Assembly: GCA_013396655.1 (NCBI GenBank)
Contig: WBMV01000141.1
Span: forward strand, 1,280,281-1,344,280
Origin: Campylorhamphus procurvoides
Taxonomy: Eukaryota > Chordata > Aves > Passeriformes > Dendrocolaptidae
Direction: 5' to 3'
Length of the DNA stretch: 64,000 bases
Shown here: positions 23,376 to 37,078 of the stretch, in pieces
How positions within the stretch are numbered: the stretch's first letter is position 1
Layout of the letters: each line of letters opens with the position of its first letter
Notes under the pieces: generated by a model
Seen by the model: only the letters and a program-made list of their open reading frames with translations
Databases searched by the model: none
What the model was told of the DNA's origin: nothing
Made by a program: the position numbers and the translations under genes

Positions 23376-26300
23376 CATTGTCAGAAAGACAGATATAAAT
23401 AAAGATTTATGCTCTGTCTGCGTAGGTTAAAAATCAACAGTATATCTGAGTGTTTGGGCCTCATTCTTCTACAAATTGGGATTGTTCAAGTGTCTTGATA
23501 AAACCTATCAAGGGTGTAGAAAAACAGTAGTTAGCTACCCGGTCTAATTCAGCCACGGAGTAATCTTCCTCTCTTCGTTTACTATGCACTAAGGATCTTA
23601 ATTTCTTCAAAGCAAAGTTAGCAATTATGAGTATCCCTATAAGGGATAATTAGACTTTACAGTAATCAACTGTGTCTTTTGACTTCAAAGGTCAAGAATT
23701 ACTCCAACACATCCCCGATGACTATTCACTTTAAGAAGAAAATAATTAGTAGGCAACTGAAAATAGGGTTCACCTAGGCAGCTATTTAATTTTAGGCAAA
23801 TTAATAGGAAAAAAAGTTAGTTTTGATAAGTCAGGACCATATTAGCTGTAGTTTCAATTTATCTCCTTTATTGAGACATACGATTTTCAATAACATTCTT
23901 GGGACTAACTTGGACAGGGATGTCATTTTTTACTAAATAATCAGGTACGTGAAACCTTTCTGAAAAATTCAGAAAATTCTTAGTGATCAGTGATACAAAC
24001 AGAATTCTAAATTTCTCCACTCCTCTCTAGGCTTTTATTTTCATTGTTATACATTGATTTTCTAGTTGCTCTCTATTTGCTTTTGCTTCTATCTCTCAGA
24101 GAATTCTAGAGGGACACACACATACTCTTACTGTTTTCCTGAATGCCTGAAATATTTCCCCAGCATTTGCATCCATATTCACTCTAAAAAAAAATATTAG
24201 GAGAAAGGAGTCCTGGAAGAATAAATGCTTACCTTAAAAGCTGCTCAAGTGCTCTTGTTTTTTTCATAATATATATGGATGGCCGAACTTGCAAACTATG
24301 AGGTTGATGAATATGTCTCTTAAAAATGCTATCTGAGACAGCCCTTGATTTGACATGACAGTCATCTTAATAGACTAAGCCTCTACTTTACATACTGGGG
24401 TATTTATTTGAGATCCAGCATTGTGACAGAGTAGTATGTGCAGAATTGTGATAGTTTTTTTGTAAAGAACTTGCAGTGTAGCATTGCTATTACAAAATGT
24501 ATGAAATATTTCTCTAAACATTGCATAATAATTCTGAAAAAGCCTGCTTCTTTCTGCAAATTTAACTCTCGATGTGAGAATATATTATTTATTTAAACAT
24601 CTCTGGATCTCAGTAGCATTTTAAATGTTTCTCTTTGTTATTAATTACTCTAATTACTTTCTCTGGTGTTTAATCGATTTAATCAATTATATGATTTTGA
24701 ATGAAATATATAGTTTTAGAAGACAGTTTTTGAAGCCTTTATAAAATTTGGTAAACGGGTCTATTTATAGCATCTCTAAGTGACTTACCTTATTTCCTTC
24801 CTAAATTTAAGCACACTGTTAAAATTAAAGGAAAATGCAGAGACACGTTCCATTGTTTTCAGCATTTTTGCCAAAGAGAAGTGTATAGTACCAAGGGAGC
24901 TGCTGCTGTAGGCTCTGCGACTGTAGGACTGACTTCTATTGAAAGATCAATACAGTGGCCTTCCACTTCTCATTTTGAAAGGAGCCATTGTCACATGGAT
25001 CAAAATGATACTTTAAACATACACAAAAATGTTTGCTCCTCTCTTTGAAGACCAGGTTTTACCAGCTTAACTCAGACTGAACATTATCTAAAGGTTTCTT
25101 ATTCCAGCAGCAAGACTCAAGTGCTTTCACACATTTAGCTTCAAAATTAGGGAGAAGTAAGAATTTTGGGTTTTCTCCTTAAAAAAATATCTTTTTCTGC
25201 TATACAACATTTCCACTGGGTGACTTTGGGAGGGAAACACAGGAAATAAGCACATTCAAGTATTCTGAAATCTGTATGTATTGAGATTCTTCCTGCTGAA
25301 GACGTTCTTATAAAGCACTTCAAAAATAAAAGGTTGGTATAAAATGGTGATGTTACTACTTACTGGGTTGCACAAAGTGAATATTTGATAGAAAAAATCC
25401 AGGGAACTTTATGGTGTCCATCTTACTTACAAATAGTTTACACTATAGACGTATAATGTTCTAATTAATGACACATATTGGAAAATCTCTGCCTTCAAAA
25501 TTTCACCAGACAGTTATGTTGGATCAGGAAGAATGAAGTAAAGACATTCTTCAGGGAATTCTTTCTGATCTACACTTTTGTGTTTTAATTTGACGAACGG
25601 AGACAAAAGGAGATGAATATGCTAAAAGATGTCTTCAGAGCTTTTGGTATGAAAAATCTGTAGGTTGAAAAACATCTGAAAAAGACTGATTAGTCATCAT
25701 AATGTTTTGAAAGCAAAGTTATTTCTGACTATTGTTGACAGATTTATCCTTGAAATCTACATGTTTCAATTAAGAAAATGTTGAGTGGACTGCATAAGCC
25801 ATGAACAAATAAACTGCAAAATAGTAATTTTAAATGTTCATACAATTTCAGCTTTGTGATTCAAGTTCAAGGACTACAATATAAGGAGTTGAACTTTGTA
25901 AAATCGTAAATCTGACACATTCAAAGAATAATGTTAATTTACAATAAATGAGGATATATTGTTAGATATTAAAATATATGAAACTACTCATCACTTTTAA
26001 AAGAAACCTTTTTCAGCTGCATAGTTTTAAGTGGTTATAATGGTAAATTATGCTCTTTTCAATAGCCTAATACATTCTAGTACCAAGATCCCTTAGAACT
26101 AGAAAGATGTCCCTTTTTTAATGAAAAATCTAATAATGTCTCCTTATAAAATCTTAGCTGTGAAATTTCTTTCAATCTTTCTGTTTCCCAAGCTCCTTAC
26201 ATTACAATTATATATCTGATTTCCCAGTATCCTCAACACAAGAGTCTTCTGTTGGAAAAGAATGAAAAATCTGAAAGAGTTCCTACATACTAAAAACCTC

Positions 26301-28330
26301 ACAGAGCTCATAACAGTAGAATTAAATTAGCTTTTCACTTCATTTATTTATATTATTGATTCATGTTAATAATTAATAATAAGTATTTGGATTTTTTAGT
26401 GTTCCATTGAATTAGAAACTTTGTGAATAATCATATGCCACAGGAACCTCAGACCACTGTTCATCTGTCTGTTTTGTATAAAATTAGCCTGAAGGAATGC
26501 CCTAGTGCACTTTTAGTCAGGACCTGTCAAACAATGCTGATTTAGTTTATAAGACTTGCTTCTCAAGTATGTGTCACAGACATAAGTATTAGCTGAAAAA
26601 CTATATTGCGGGAATGCTAAATTCAGACTTCTATTTCATACTAATATTTCATTTATTCCCGTTATTACTGTAATCAATTCATTAGATTCTTCAGACTCCA
26701 AATGTGATAGAAGGTCCCCTCATGATAAATATGAGCTCTGTAGTCTTGACTAAGATAATTATACATACATCTAAACTAGTATCATTTGTTTGCTAGAAAG
26801 TAATAAACACAATGTGGATTTTCCTAAGAAGAATTATTTTTCTTTTTACTGTATAATTAAAAAGTCAGTTGCTGCTCTGGGAAAAAATACTCCGGTTTTA
26901 AAGATCAGACAATTGAAAATTTCATTCCTAAATTAAGGCAAGAGCAGTGTTTAAGTTGGAAAGATTATTCCTCTACTGAAGTTGTTCAGTCAGGTCGATT
27001 GCATAACATGTTGGATATAAGCCCATTCAGCCAGACTCTGTGGAGAGTGGCAGTGGAGAAGAGCTAATAGAGGTGGTGGGGCTGTCCCTGTCAATATGAT
27101 CACTGTCTTTGCTGGTTCTCTCCAAGAAGCCTGTGTCACTTGGCAAGAACATCTAGCACAGAGCAATCCTGTAGAACAAAACACCTGGTGCTGAGGCCTC
27201 AGTCACTACACTGTAGAATTGCAGAGCTTTCTTTTGGAATAGCCTTTGTTTGATCCAACAGGCACCCACATTGCGTGTTTGACTGTGTGAGACAGACCAG
27301 GACACAGCAAATGCAGAGAAGCAAAAGATGTAGAAAACTCATGTTAGACCTGAGCATGCCCTCATAACTCAGAAAGGGGGCTTCAGATCCCCCTACAGTT
27401 GGTATCAGAGCCAGTAGTTCTCACATCTTTTAAGCACAGAAGACTGTTATTCTGGGGAAGGTAATATACCCAGTAACTGACATTGCTCTACCAAAATATG
27501 GGGGAAAAAACTGTAATTTGACAGAGAATGGGAGTGTGATGACAGGCACTAAGGAGATAGGAAGAAAATGAAAAAAGGATGTCTGATGTCCAATCCCTGT
27601 TCCTTGTACATTTTTCACACATTAGTTTGGGAATACAATGCACAAACAAATCTAAAAAGAGAATTCATGGTGTCCCAAGTTTGGCAGGCAAGCAGATAAG
27701 AGTTCATCATGCTTTTCATTTCCCACCATACAAGGAAATAATGCTGTAGTGATCATTCACTGATGACAAATCATACATGCCTACTTTCATAAAGGACACT
27801 CCAGTCCATGGGATAACCACCCTGCACCTCTCCTCAAAGCAGGGAAGAGTGAGGGGTCTGTGGCTTCAAGCTTCCTCTCAGTCCATGGAATCTTCTATTG
27901 TCTCATCATGGCAGGTCTACCCTGAAGCTATAGAGCCTAAAAGGAGTGTAGCTCCTTTAATTCTATTTTCTGAGCCTCCATTTCAAATGTAAGGTATAAA
28001 ACCCACTGTCACAGTACCCACATCATTCTTGGAGTTAGCCCTATGAGGAGCTTGGCATATGGAAAGAGAAACAATATATAAGCCCTAGACCTGGAATGTG
28101 CTGTGCAAAGGAGGTTGTCACCCTGTCAATCAAAAATTCTCTGAGAAATATGTACCTAGATCCCTGAGGGCTCTTTCAGAGCTCTGGCTTATAAAAATAA
28201 GTACCCATCAAATATCACATCTCTAGAGACATCTTTGTAAGAACTGAAGAGATTGACAATCAATCACACTACAATAAAAATACTCTTATGGACCTTATAC
28301 CCCAAGGATTAGACAGAATTTTTAATCTCT
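23376..28330. other. Unique AT-rich DNA, no gene seen
   Basis: About 5 kb without a recognised repeat or exon. A homeodomain-word cluster near 24560-24800 is listed separately. The stretch 27000-27300 is somewhat richer in G and C but has no identifiable content. Confidence 0.5.
24560..24800. promoter_or_regulatory. Candidate conserved non-coding element
   Basis: A dense cluster of developmental transcription-factor words: CTTTGTTATTAATTA (SOX/POU-like), TAATTAC twice near 24640-24657, and TAATCGATTTAATCAAT near 24671-24687, in DNA free of recognised repeats. AT-rich DNA yields such words by chance, so this is a candidate only. Confidence 0.2.
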
Positions 28331-28343
28331 AGAATCATAGAAT
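28331..28343 (-). repeat. 13-bp inverted copy of the CR1 tail
   Basis: AGAATCATAGAAT is the exact reverse complement of ATTCTATGATTCT at 28564-28576, the 3' tail of the adjacent CR1. It looks like a stray piece of CR1 3' tail in opposite orientation, directly abutting the 5' break of the CR1. Confidence 0.7.
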
Positions 28344-28585
28344 GAGCATGAAGTTATGACAGGGGAGATTTAGGTTGCATAGCAGGAAAAAGTTCTTCAC
28401 CCAGAAGGTGCTGGGCAATGGAACAGGCTCCCTGGGGAAGTGGCCATAGCACCAAGCTTCACGGAGTTTAAGATGCATTTGGACAATGCTCTCAGGCACA
28501 TGGTGTGATGCAATGCCAGGAGTTGGACTCCATGATCCTTGTGCATCCCTTCCAACTCAGGATATTCTATGATTCTATGATTATA
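28344..28585 (+). mobile_element. CR1 LINE 3' end with intact octamer tail
   Basis: Plus-strand CR1: GGGGAGATTTAGGTTGCATA, CTTCACCCAGAAGGTGCTGG, GGAACAGGCTCCCTGGGGAA, GGAGTTGGACTCCATGATCC and CCCTTCCAACTCAGG. These are followed by the tail ATTCTATGATTCTATGATTA. It is severely 5'-truncated (about 240 bases retained). The clean tail suggests it is among the better preserved copies in the window. Confidence 0.93.
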
Positions 28586-31500
28586 ACTTTCATACTACAC
28601 ACAGTACCAGGGTGACACAAATGCCTGAGGAGAAAGCAGTGGCAATTGCTAGAGACACTGCTCAGCACTGCAAACTTTTGACTGCTATATTACATGTAAT
28701 GTTAGGAGTCTTGACGGAAAACGAGTGTGTCGTGAATGCTGTGACGCAGACTGCTGAAACTGCCTTGTAGAAAAGCCAGTGACTACTGGAATCCAAGGAC
28801 AACTCTGGCATTTATAAGAGGAAAAAAAAACAAAACCAAAACACCAACCAAAAGCAAAGTCTTCCTTCTATCTATTTTGGAGTTTTTTATATAAATTATT
28901 GTAGTAGTTACTCTAAAGTTTAATGCAAAACTATACATTTTGAAAAAGAGTAAACAGCATCAAAACACGATGAGGTTTCAGGCAGGAAAATGGTTGTAAC
29001 AATGAGGTCCCCTCTATTTGACTCATCTGCGAAATATAAAGACCATAGAGATGTCGGAGTGACCTGCAAGCAGAAAGATTAAGACTCATTGTATTTCCAT
29101 GGACTATTGTCACAGGAAATTCTCTCTCTCATTTCATGTAATTGTTAAAGATTCCCTCTCTGAATTTTTTAAAAATTATTATTATTATTGAGCACTTTAG
29201 TTCCGGCAGAGAAAAACACATTAACTTATGTCTTGCCAACCATATTAAAATCACAAATCATGTTTTGGGACCAGATGTAGAGGCAGATTAAACATAGTAG
29301 GGAATCATGTACTTCAGAAATCTATGCAAAGAGTTTTTTGGTATCTAGGTACTTCTATATTTTATTGTCACTTATAGCATATCAATATTTTTCCAAGGGG
29401 TATAGAAGATTTTTCCCCCCATATTTTAGCAATACATTGCATTTCTCCATTTTCAAAACCTTATGTAGAATGGTGTTGTTAAACAAGACTTGTTTCCATT
29501 CACAGTCTGAGGGGATTGTGTCATCCAAAAGTCCACATCCATCTAACTGGAGCTGTGTATGTTCCCCCAGAAAATTCCAAACCCCAGTTACCTAGCAAGA
29601 GTGAGGGACCTACAAGCAGAAGAAAGGCTTCATTTGTTTCTGATTCAGTCAGATTGTCTCTACGTTAACAAAACTGCAGATTTGCCTTAGGAAGAGGTTT
29701 AATGTCTGATATTATTTACTTACATAGTCTAACAGCCATTAGTTCAAGTTATTCTCCCTCTCACCTTGACTTCTCCAGAATCAAGGATGAGCATAAATGA
29801 TGACATATATTCAGTTCCTGAATATACTTCTGGTGTTCAAGTGAAATTTTTATGATGTCCTTACCTATTGTTCCCCTATTAAATGTTCATGTTTCAGAAT
29901 AAAACTCACAAGAGGAAAAAAGGTGAAAAATCCTCTGATACATTGTTATAATATACATATATATATAACATGCATACATATTTAGGTATCTCTGTATACA
30001 CGTATATGATGTATTAATGGTCCATGACACCTCCTTCTATGCTGTATTAATGTATTAATGGTCTATGAAACCTCCTTCTAAGTGTGGTATAATCATTTGG
30101 TACAGTAAAAACTCCTATTGCATCCTGTCATATCTCTCCATTTTTATGATAGAATAAAGGAGATATGCTATTGGAGAAGATTGTGTCAGTTTAGGCTTAC
30201 ATTCCACCTATGAGAGTCTCAGGGTGATATGAAGCTATTTTTCCCCATTTTCCCATTCTTTACTTTGAACAGATAGACTGCATGTAAAAAAGGTGTGGTC
30301 TCAAAGGCCTCTTTCACTAGCCTGAGACAGCATAGCTCAAGAGTGTCTTTACATGTGGAATCAAAGCAGGTGCTGGACAGCTCCAGACTGTATGAGAAGC
30401 TGCAATAAAAAATCACCTTTGCCTTTCCCTCAGCACAAAGCCAAATCTGGGTCCTTTGCTGTACTCAAGTCTTCTTTGGGGCCACATGAAAGAACCGATG
30501 CCCATCACAATCCTGTGATGATTTCCTACTGTATGTGTTATTCTCTGCTTTGTAGAGTTGATGGAGCATGGGAACCACTGGAAGTGCTAGCGTGGGCTTC
30601 AGAAAGCTCCTATGAATACCCATGTTTGTGTCTGCATGATCACACAGGTGATGTTGTCAGTTCAAGTCACAAAGAGTTCTTAAGAGAAGGAGAAAAGAAA
30701 TAAAAAATATAATAAAAAATTAGAGTTATATAGTGCTTAATAGGGCGTGTTTCATTTGTATATCTGCATTTAAAGCAGGGGTAACTACTATTTTTCTCAC
30801 TCCACTCAGGAGAACTAGAGCACAGAAATACTAAATGATTAGCCCAATATTACCTTGTGTATGAAAATTGACCAGAAAGGAAGTGCAGTCGCCTGATTTA
30901 AGCCTTTGGCATATACCCTTAGCCAAATGTGTTACAGTATTTCCAAAAAACACTGTGCAAACAGCTTAATAGAAAAAAAGTTGCACTTCAAATAATAAAA
31001 AAATAAGTTCAATTTCATTATTTGAGAGCTATAATTATCTTAAAAATGTGTTTCTTCACTGCTCGTGGCAGAAAGGTTGAGAGATAAACCTGGAATGACC
31101 TACATGTGCTCATGAAGCAGTTTACAGCAAGAGGCAATTGTCACTTGATGGTGCTGTGGCTCCATGGCTGTTTTTCCAGCTTTTCCATATTACCACATCT
31201 GAAATGCAGTGCATAAATCTTCTCCAGCAAACACAGATCTCAAAGGTTCAAATAAAGACCATAATATCAAAAGTGCCTCTAGCAAGGAGCCTACCAACAG
31301 CAAGGCACTCAGGCCTGAAGAAAAGATATGCCTGTCTGTCAGTGTATGGTGGGTGCTTGATGGACTGCTTACACAATGGCTACAGTGAGGTTCCAAGAGG
31401 TAAATGTAAAGCAGAAATACAGGAAGATGATGAAACAAGTCATCTGAAACCAGGATCTGAAAGTTTAGAGTATCACTAGCATTTTCACTCCTATTTTACA

Positions 31501-33218
31501 TTACTTTTTGCTGTGTTTTCACATGGACTTTGGACACAAGTGGTAAACCTATAAAGCTGGAGTTTAGATGTAACAGTGAATGGAAAACCTCACTTTTTAT
31601 AATGCACATAGCTGTCAAACACCTACAGAGAGAACATTAGCATAATTAGAATAACTCAAACAATTATATTTTAGCGGTGTTGTGGAAAAAAGATGGAAGT
31701 TTTCAAGGAAGACAGTTACGTAAAATTATGTTTAGATATTAATGCATGGGGCTTCAATAATCCCTCCCCAAAATGAAGCCCGAACTCATAATCTTTTACC
31801 AAATTCAATTTTCTGTTTTCTTTGTTATTTTTATTGGGAGATGAAGAGGAGGCAGCTGAGCAAAATAAATATAGAATGCCTAATTAGTAATGTTGCCCAT
31901 CACTTCCATTTTAAGACCCTGATTTCGTTTGTTTATAAGTTTGCCAAACTTCAGCCATCTGGACTGAAATTTCTCAGCTTGTGGGCTGACTATAAGAAAC
32001 CAAAAAAGAAGGAAAAAAAAAAGAGGAATAAAACTATCCAGGCATTTTTAGGGATAGGAATACACAAAAATACTTTGTTCCACCATTGTAAAAAAAAAAT
32101 TGTACGACATTTTCTCTGATGATTCTGGGTCTTTTTCTCCTGTAATAAAAGGTCTTGAAAAGCAGTAGAGAGAGTGCCTATGTAGAAAATGTGACATTTT
32201 TTTTTGCCTATATTACAAAAAATCAGCACAGGTAGGTCAAATTTAAAGACTTTTTTTTTTTAATATTGCGTATTGCATTTCATGCTCTTGGAACACTTGT
32301 TTACTTTAAAAATCTGAAATCTTCAAAGATTTCAGTCCCACTGGTCATGCTTCAATGGACTTCTATAACTGGGTTTCTGTGGGCCACACAAGGTGCCTGT
32401 ACTGATTATGCAGATTGCATTCTTGGACTTCCTAATTTTGCCTTTTTTTTCTCTTTTTGCTTCGTTTTTTTAATCAGTGGAAACAAATATAAAAGGAATG
32501 GAAAAAAAATTTAATAGATTCTGAAACAGAAAATCCAAGAAAAACACGGCTTGGTTTGCCATAAACAAAAACTAAGAAAAGAGGAGGCTGGGTAGAAGAT
32601 TTAAGAATGGAGATATAGGGACAAAGTTTTCATGAAATTCTGCGATAAGCCTATGAAGAGCAGCACATTTTTCAGAACCTGAAATAGTACCTAAAGCTTT
32701 TCTGTCTCATCATGTATCTTCTCAGGGTGTCCCATGAAATTCAAAGGCCAAGTGTTCTTTCTTTAATCCTAACTGCACAGATAAGAACAATGCAAACCTG
32801 TTATTCTAGTAATTCAAGTGCTAGAGATACGTTTAGCAAAAGATACGTTAAGAAAGACTTGCTATCAAGTGTGGGGGTTTTTGTCTGATTTAACCAAAAA
32901 ACTTTTACCATGTAATTCCCTAAATCTTGGTGTAGCAGACAAGTGTTAGAAAGAGCTCAGTGTTGCCTGGATAGTTAAGGACTGTATTATAATGTTCATG
33001 CACAGGAGGGGGTTTACATTAACATTTAAAATCTTGATCTTTCATGGGGCTTTTCTGAACAATTCTAAGAAAAACTGGCGCTATATGCAATATCAGGAGT
33101 TCTGAACTCTTTGAGAAGAAGAACTTTGAAGATTATCAGAGATGTGCAGTCTTCTGTATGTTTCTCATGGAACACAGAGATAATAATTCTGATACTTTTA
33201 AAGTGTACTCATTTCATG
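28586..33218. other. Unique AT-rich DNA, small repeats only
   Basis: Contains an (ATT)n stretch near 29174-29190, an AT-alternating run near 29949-29967 and the 41-bp tandem duplication listed separately. Frames of 116 codons (30353-30703, plus) and 125 codons (31742-32119, plus) lack recognisable motifs. A poly-purine A-rich tract lies at about 31998-32036. Confidence 0.5.
30010..30091. repeat. 41-bp tandem duplication
   Basis: Two head-to-tail copies (30010-30050 and 30051-30091). Both begin TGTATTAATGGT and share CCTCCTTCTA, with a few substitutions (TCCATGACA against TCTATGAAA). This is a small local duplication of unique DNA. Confidence 0.85.
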
Positions 33219-33248
33219 CACACACACCCACACCCACACCCACACCCA
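33219..33248. repeat. (CACACC)n hexanucleotide microsatellite
   Basis: A short CA run passes into about four ACACCC units. The complementary strand is GGGTGT-type repeat. It lies inside two overlapping chance frames that encode an HPHPHP run. Confidence 0.92.
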
Positions 33249-36200
33249 AGGAGCAAGTATCCTGTTTTGATAAGATACTATATGGTAGCTTTGAACTAGG
33301 TTTTACACCTCAGGTTGTTTTCCATAGGCTTGAGGACTACAGTCTAAAAGGGTTTTCTTAATAGGACGAGACATTCTGAGGAACTGTACAATGAACTAGA
33401 TCTTGTTCAATTTTTGCTTCTGTGATAATCTGTGAAGTTGGACAGGATATTTTATTTAAGTACTTATTGGTAAAAATTCATGTATTTAAAAAATGTCTTT
33501 GATTTGAACATATATTAAGTATTTGTTAGATAGTGGCAAAATGGAGTCTTGACTATTTTACAGCCTCCCTACTACAAAATAGGCATGGGATTCCCCAGTG
33601 TATCCCTTCCTAGATTTCTGCAGATTGTTTAGACTGTAGAAACATTTTGCTTCCCTTATGTACAACATTATCAGCCACTCAAAGCTTTTCATACTTGCAT
33701 AGGGTAAGAACACACATTTAATGCCTTAAGCATAAATGTACTATCTTACACAGGAGATTAAACATTCAACATTTTGCAAAAAATGTCATGTGATTTCTGA
33801 CAAGGTTTTAGTGAAAATCAAAATAATATCTAGAATGAACTGCAAAGAGCAGACAGATATGTTCAGAACACTTGCAGTGAGAAATGAAAAACTGATAGCA
33901 AATGGTTGTAAGGGTAATCAAACAGCAGACTCTTGAGGACAAGCATACCACTACAATTATGGTGAATATAATGAATCAAAAGGCATAAAATACCCTTGAT
34001 CTATAATGAAGAATATAAACACATACAGACACCAAAAAAAAAACTAAGGAGGAAAAAAAAAAGGAAGAAAAATGCTTACAGTGGGAATTTGCAGGCAGTA
34101 GCATAGCAAAATTAAGGATATAAAAAACCTGCTGGAAGCTGGCAGTTCAGAAAGGAAGAGATATTAACCTCAGGGTGATTTCCATCTGTTACCCCTAACT
34201 AATTTGAACCAGTTGAAGCCAGGTAATGTAAGACATAATTATAACTTTAACTCCTTTACACCTTAAAAAAAGTATTATTAAAGTAGGTTTTATTTTACCC
34301 AGGAGGAAAAAAAATATTTTTGATTTTGTTCTTTCTTTTATCTTCCACACCAACAGTTATGTATTTCAAATATGTCTAGTCATTAAGAAATTGATGCTCT
34401 AATGAACTTAAATTACTGTTACAATGAATGATAATTAAAAATCAGTGTATAATAATCAGCCATCTTTCTATTCTGATCTTGGTTGTAGCTACTAGATGTT
34501 ATTATAAAATAATGACATATTTAAAACTGAAAAAAGTACTATGATTTTAGGGATGTTAGGCTTTTTCTTTAATTTATGTAAAAATTATTTTGTTCTTCAG
34601 TAAACAGGAATAGAGGTGAGTGTCACTCAGAAAGCGTGTAGTAAAAATCCTATCCTATGTATAAAGGTTGTGCTGCATCTGTATTTAGACCAAGAAAGTG
34701 CATCCAGACTTCCAAGCTTATCTTATCCAACCCCATGCTCCCAGTGCCCTGCATGAAAGAGTGGGAGCATAATTTATTTTTAATTTTTTTCTCTTTTTTC
34801 TTTTCTTTTTTTTTTTACATTGCCAAAGCCAAAAATAGCAATTTTAGTTCTGTATTTAAGGCTTGGAAATGAATACAAAATAACTCAGCAAAAAAAGTAT
34901 TTTTAGTTGATTTTAAAATAATTATTCTAAAAGATATTTTTGTGTCAGGATCGTTTATTTATACAGATTAGTGTATATTTTTATAGTTTTTGTTGCAAAC
35001 CCCATGAGAATTACCCATTTTTCTTTCCACTGGGAAGGGGTGCAGGTGGATGTGTGCTGTCAGAAGTACTAACCAACCCATTTGTCATTTGTGTGTATCT
35101 GGTTTGGAGGCCTCTGTTATTGGGGGCAGAACAGAGCAGTGACACCTGGACATGCTCAGCACGAGGTGCTGATGGCTGCCTGGGACAGCATTTGCTCTGT
35201 GCTTTAGAGCACCAAGCTCACAACAATCTTCCAAAGGCATAACTGCGCACATTCACACACTGAGCACAACATAAAAACACTTAAGCAGTCAGATATTTAT
35301 TGTTCATTTTCCCACAAAACACAGAGATAAGTGACTGTTTTGCCTAAAGCTGTATTTAGAGGCAGCTTGACAGAAGTTACAGCAAAATGTAACTGAGGTA
35401 CTCTCAGTAATCCTTGTTATCTGACTGCTAGATCTGGTAAGACTAAAATTATCGAATAGCGGCACACTGTCAGCATAATTTGTACCATCTTCTACATCTA
35501 CAGAGATCTGACATGTATCGGTGGATGATTTATGCTTACCTACACAACCAGACATAGTGTAAGTTTTATTGGACTGTAAGGCTATGCTTTTCTATCCACA
35601 TCCCTGTCCCCTCTTTGGTCGGCAGCCACCTTCAATCTGCAAGTGTTCTGGGGAGATTTTGTTGGCTCCCCACTGGGTTTCAACCACAGCAAGTAGATCC
35701 TTGGTCTTTGACAGTCAAGAATTACTGACACAGATGCCCTGCTTGCCCTCAACACATTACAAGGTTTTCTCTACCCATCACTTCTCGTTCAGCCACCCTG
35801 GGTCTGTCTATGCGCTGTGATTAGTCCTGGCCCACACAACCTACAAGAAACTGCAAGGCAGATGAAGACCATGTCATGTAATGTGAGGAATCATCTTTTA
35901 GGCATGAAGAGGTCATCCCATCTGATATTATTCACCTAAGTAGTTCAAAGACTTTCTACTTATTTTTGAGTATCATGAAGTACTAGGGGCTGTCTTTTAA
36001 TTCAGAAGAATGCAAGAAATCCCTTGGAACAAATTCTTAGCATGCAAGCTTGAATTATTACATCAACAAAGTAGAAAAAGAAAAAAAAAGAAATAAGGGA
36101 TTAGAACTATTAATCAACCAAAAATTATTTATTTTTTAAAAAATGTATTTTGCTAACTTTAGATTTATTTTTATTTATTTATTTAGTCGTAGCAGAGATA

Positions 36201-37039
36201 ACACCACTACACTATGCATAATGAAAGAAATTAGACCAGCTATACAGGAACTGTATCTGGGAAATAAAGATCTTCATTAAAACTTACTGAATATCATTAG
36301 TCAGGTGAGGGAAGAATTGAAATGGAAGGACAACTTCTTTCTCTTTTCTTGAGAAAACACTTTGACATTCAGTCTTGCAAAACTTGCAAAACTGTCCACA
36401 TGTCTTAGAAAGTGGCTAATGGATTCTAAGATTCAGACTTACTGTAATAGAAGAGGAATAATCCAGTCCTGGCTTGTAAGATTTTTAACATGGAAAAATT
36501 CTTTCCTTGTGGGGAACCCTGCAAATTTATCATTTATATCACTTAGTCCAGCCACAAGGCTCTATCGTCCTTCTTCATTCACAGATGAAGTCCAAATCCT
36601 AGAATTCACTCAACAATTTCTGTGCATTTTATGTACCTTCATAAGAATTAGCATGAAGCTTTATTTTTTAAAAAAACTTCCAGAGGAGGAGATTAAGGAA
36701 CAAGTTAAGAGAGTAAGAATCATTAATCAAAATAAATATGATGCTTTTCTTAGGAAGAGAGTCAGAACAGTGGTATTTACAGCCCTCTACTCATCCTACC
36801 ATGTTGTTTAGGTAGTTTATAATGTAGGCAAACACCCATGTTACTGTTGTTACCTACCAGTTTTCAAACGTTCATAGTTTGCCTTCCAGAGACACTTCAA
36901 AGGATATATACCCAATAACACTTCATGTACCCTGTTGTTTTAATGCTCTTTCTATTAAAATGATTTCCATTACAAAATGGATATTATCATTATGTCAACT
37001 CTAATGACATGTAACACAATATAAAAATATTATAAGGTA
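33249..37039. other. Unique AT-rich DNA, no confirmed gene
   Basis: The longest repeat-free open frame in the window (149 codons, 36362-36811, plus) is here but has no recognised domain (see findings). Poly-purine runs lie at about 34035-34075, a T-rich tract at 34780-34815, and an ATTT-rich tract at 36160-36185. The stretch 35030-35250 is less AT-rich, with nothing recognised. Confidence 0.5.
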
Positions 37040-37078
37040 TTTTATATTCAGAATAGATTTTATATTCAGAATAGATTA
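37040..37078. repeat. 18-bp tandem duplication
   Basis: TTTTATATTCAGAATAGA occurs twice head to tail (37040-37057 and 37058-37075), an exact duplication. Confidence 0.9.

Noticed and set aside
31900..31990. Stretch recalling an old amniote dispersed repeat (CATCTGGACTGAAATTTCTC)
   Set aside because: It felt familiar, but I cannot name a family or show a second copy in the window, so I do not call it.
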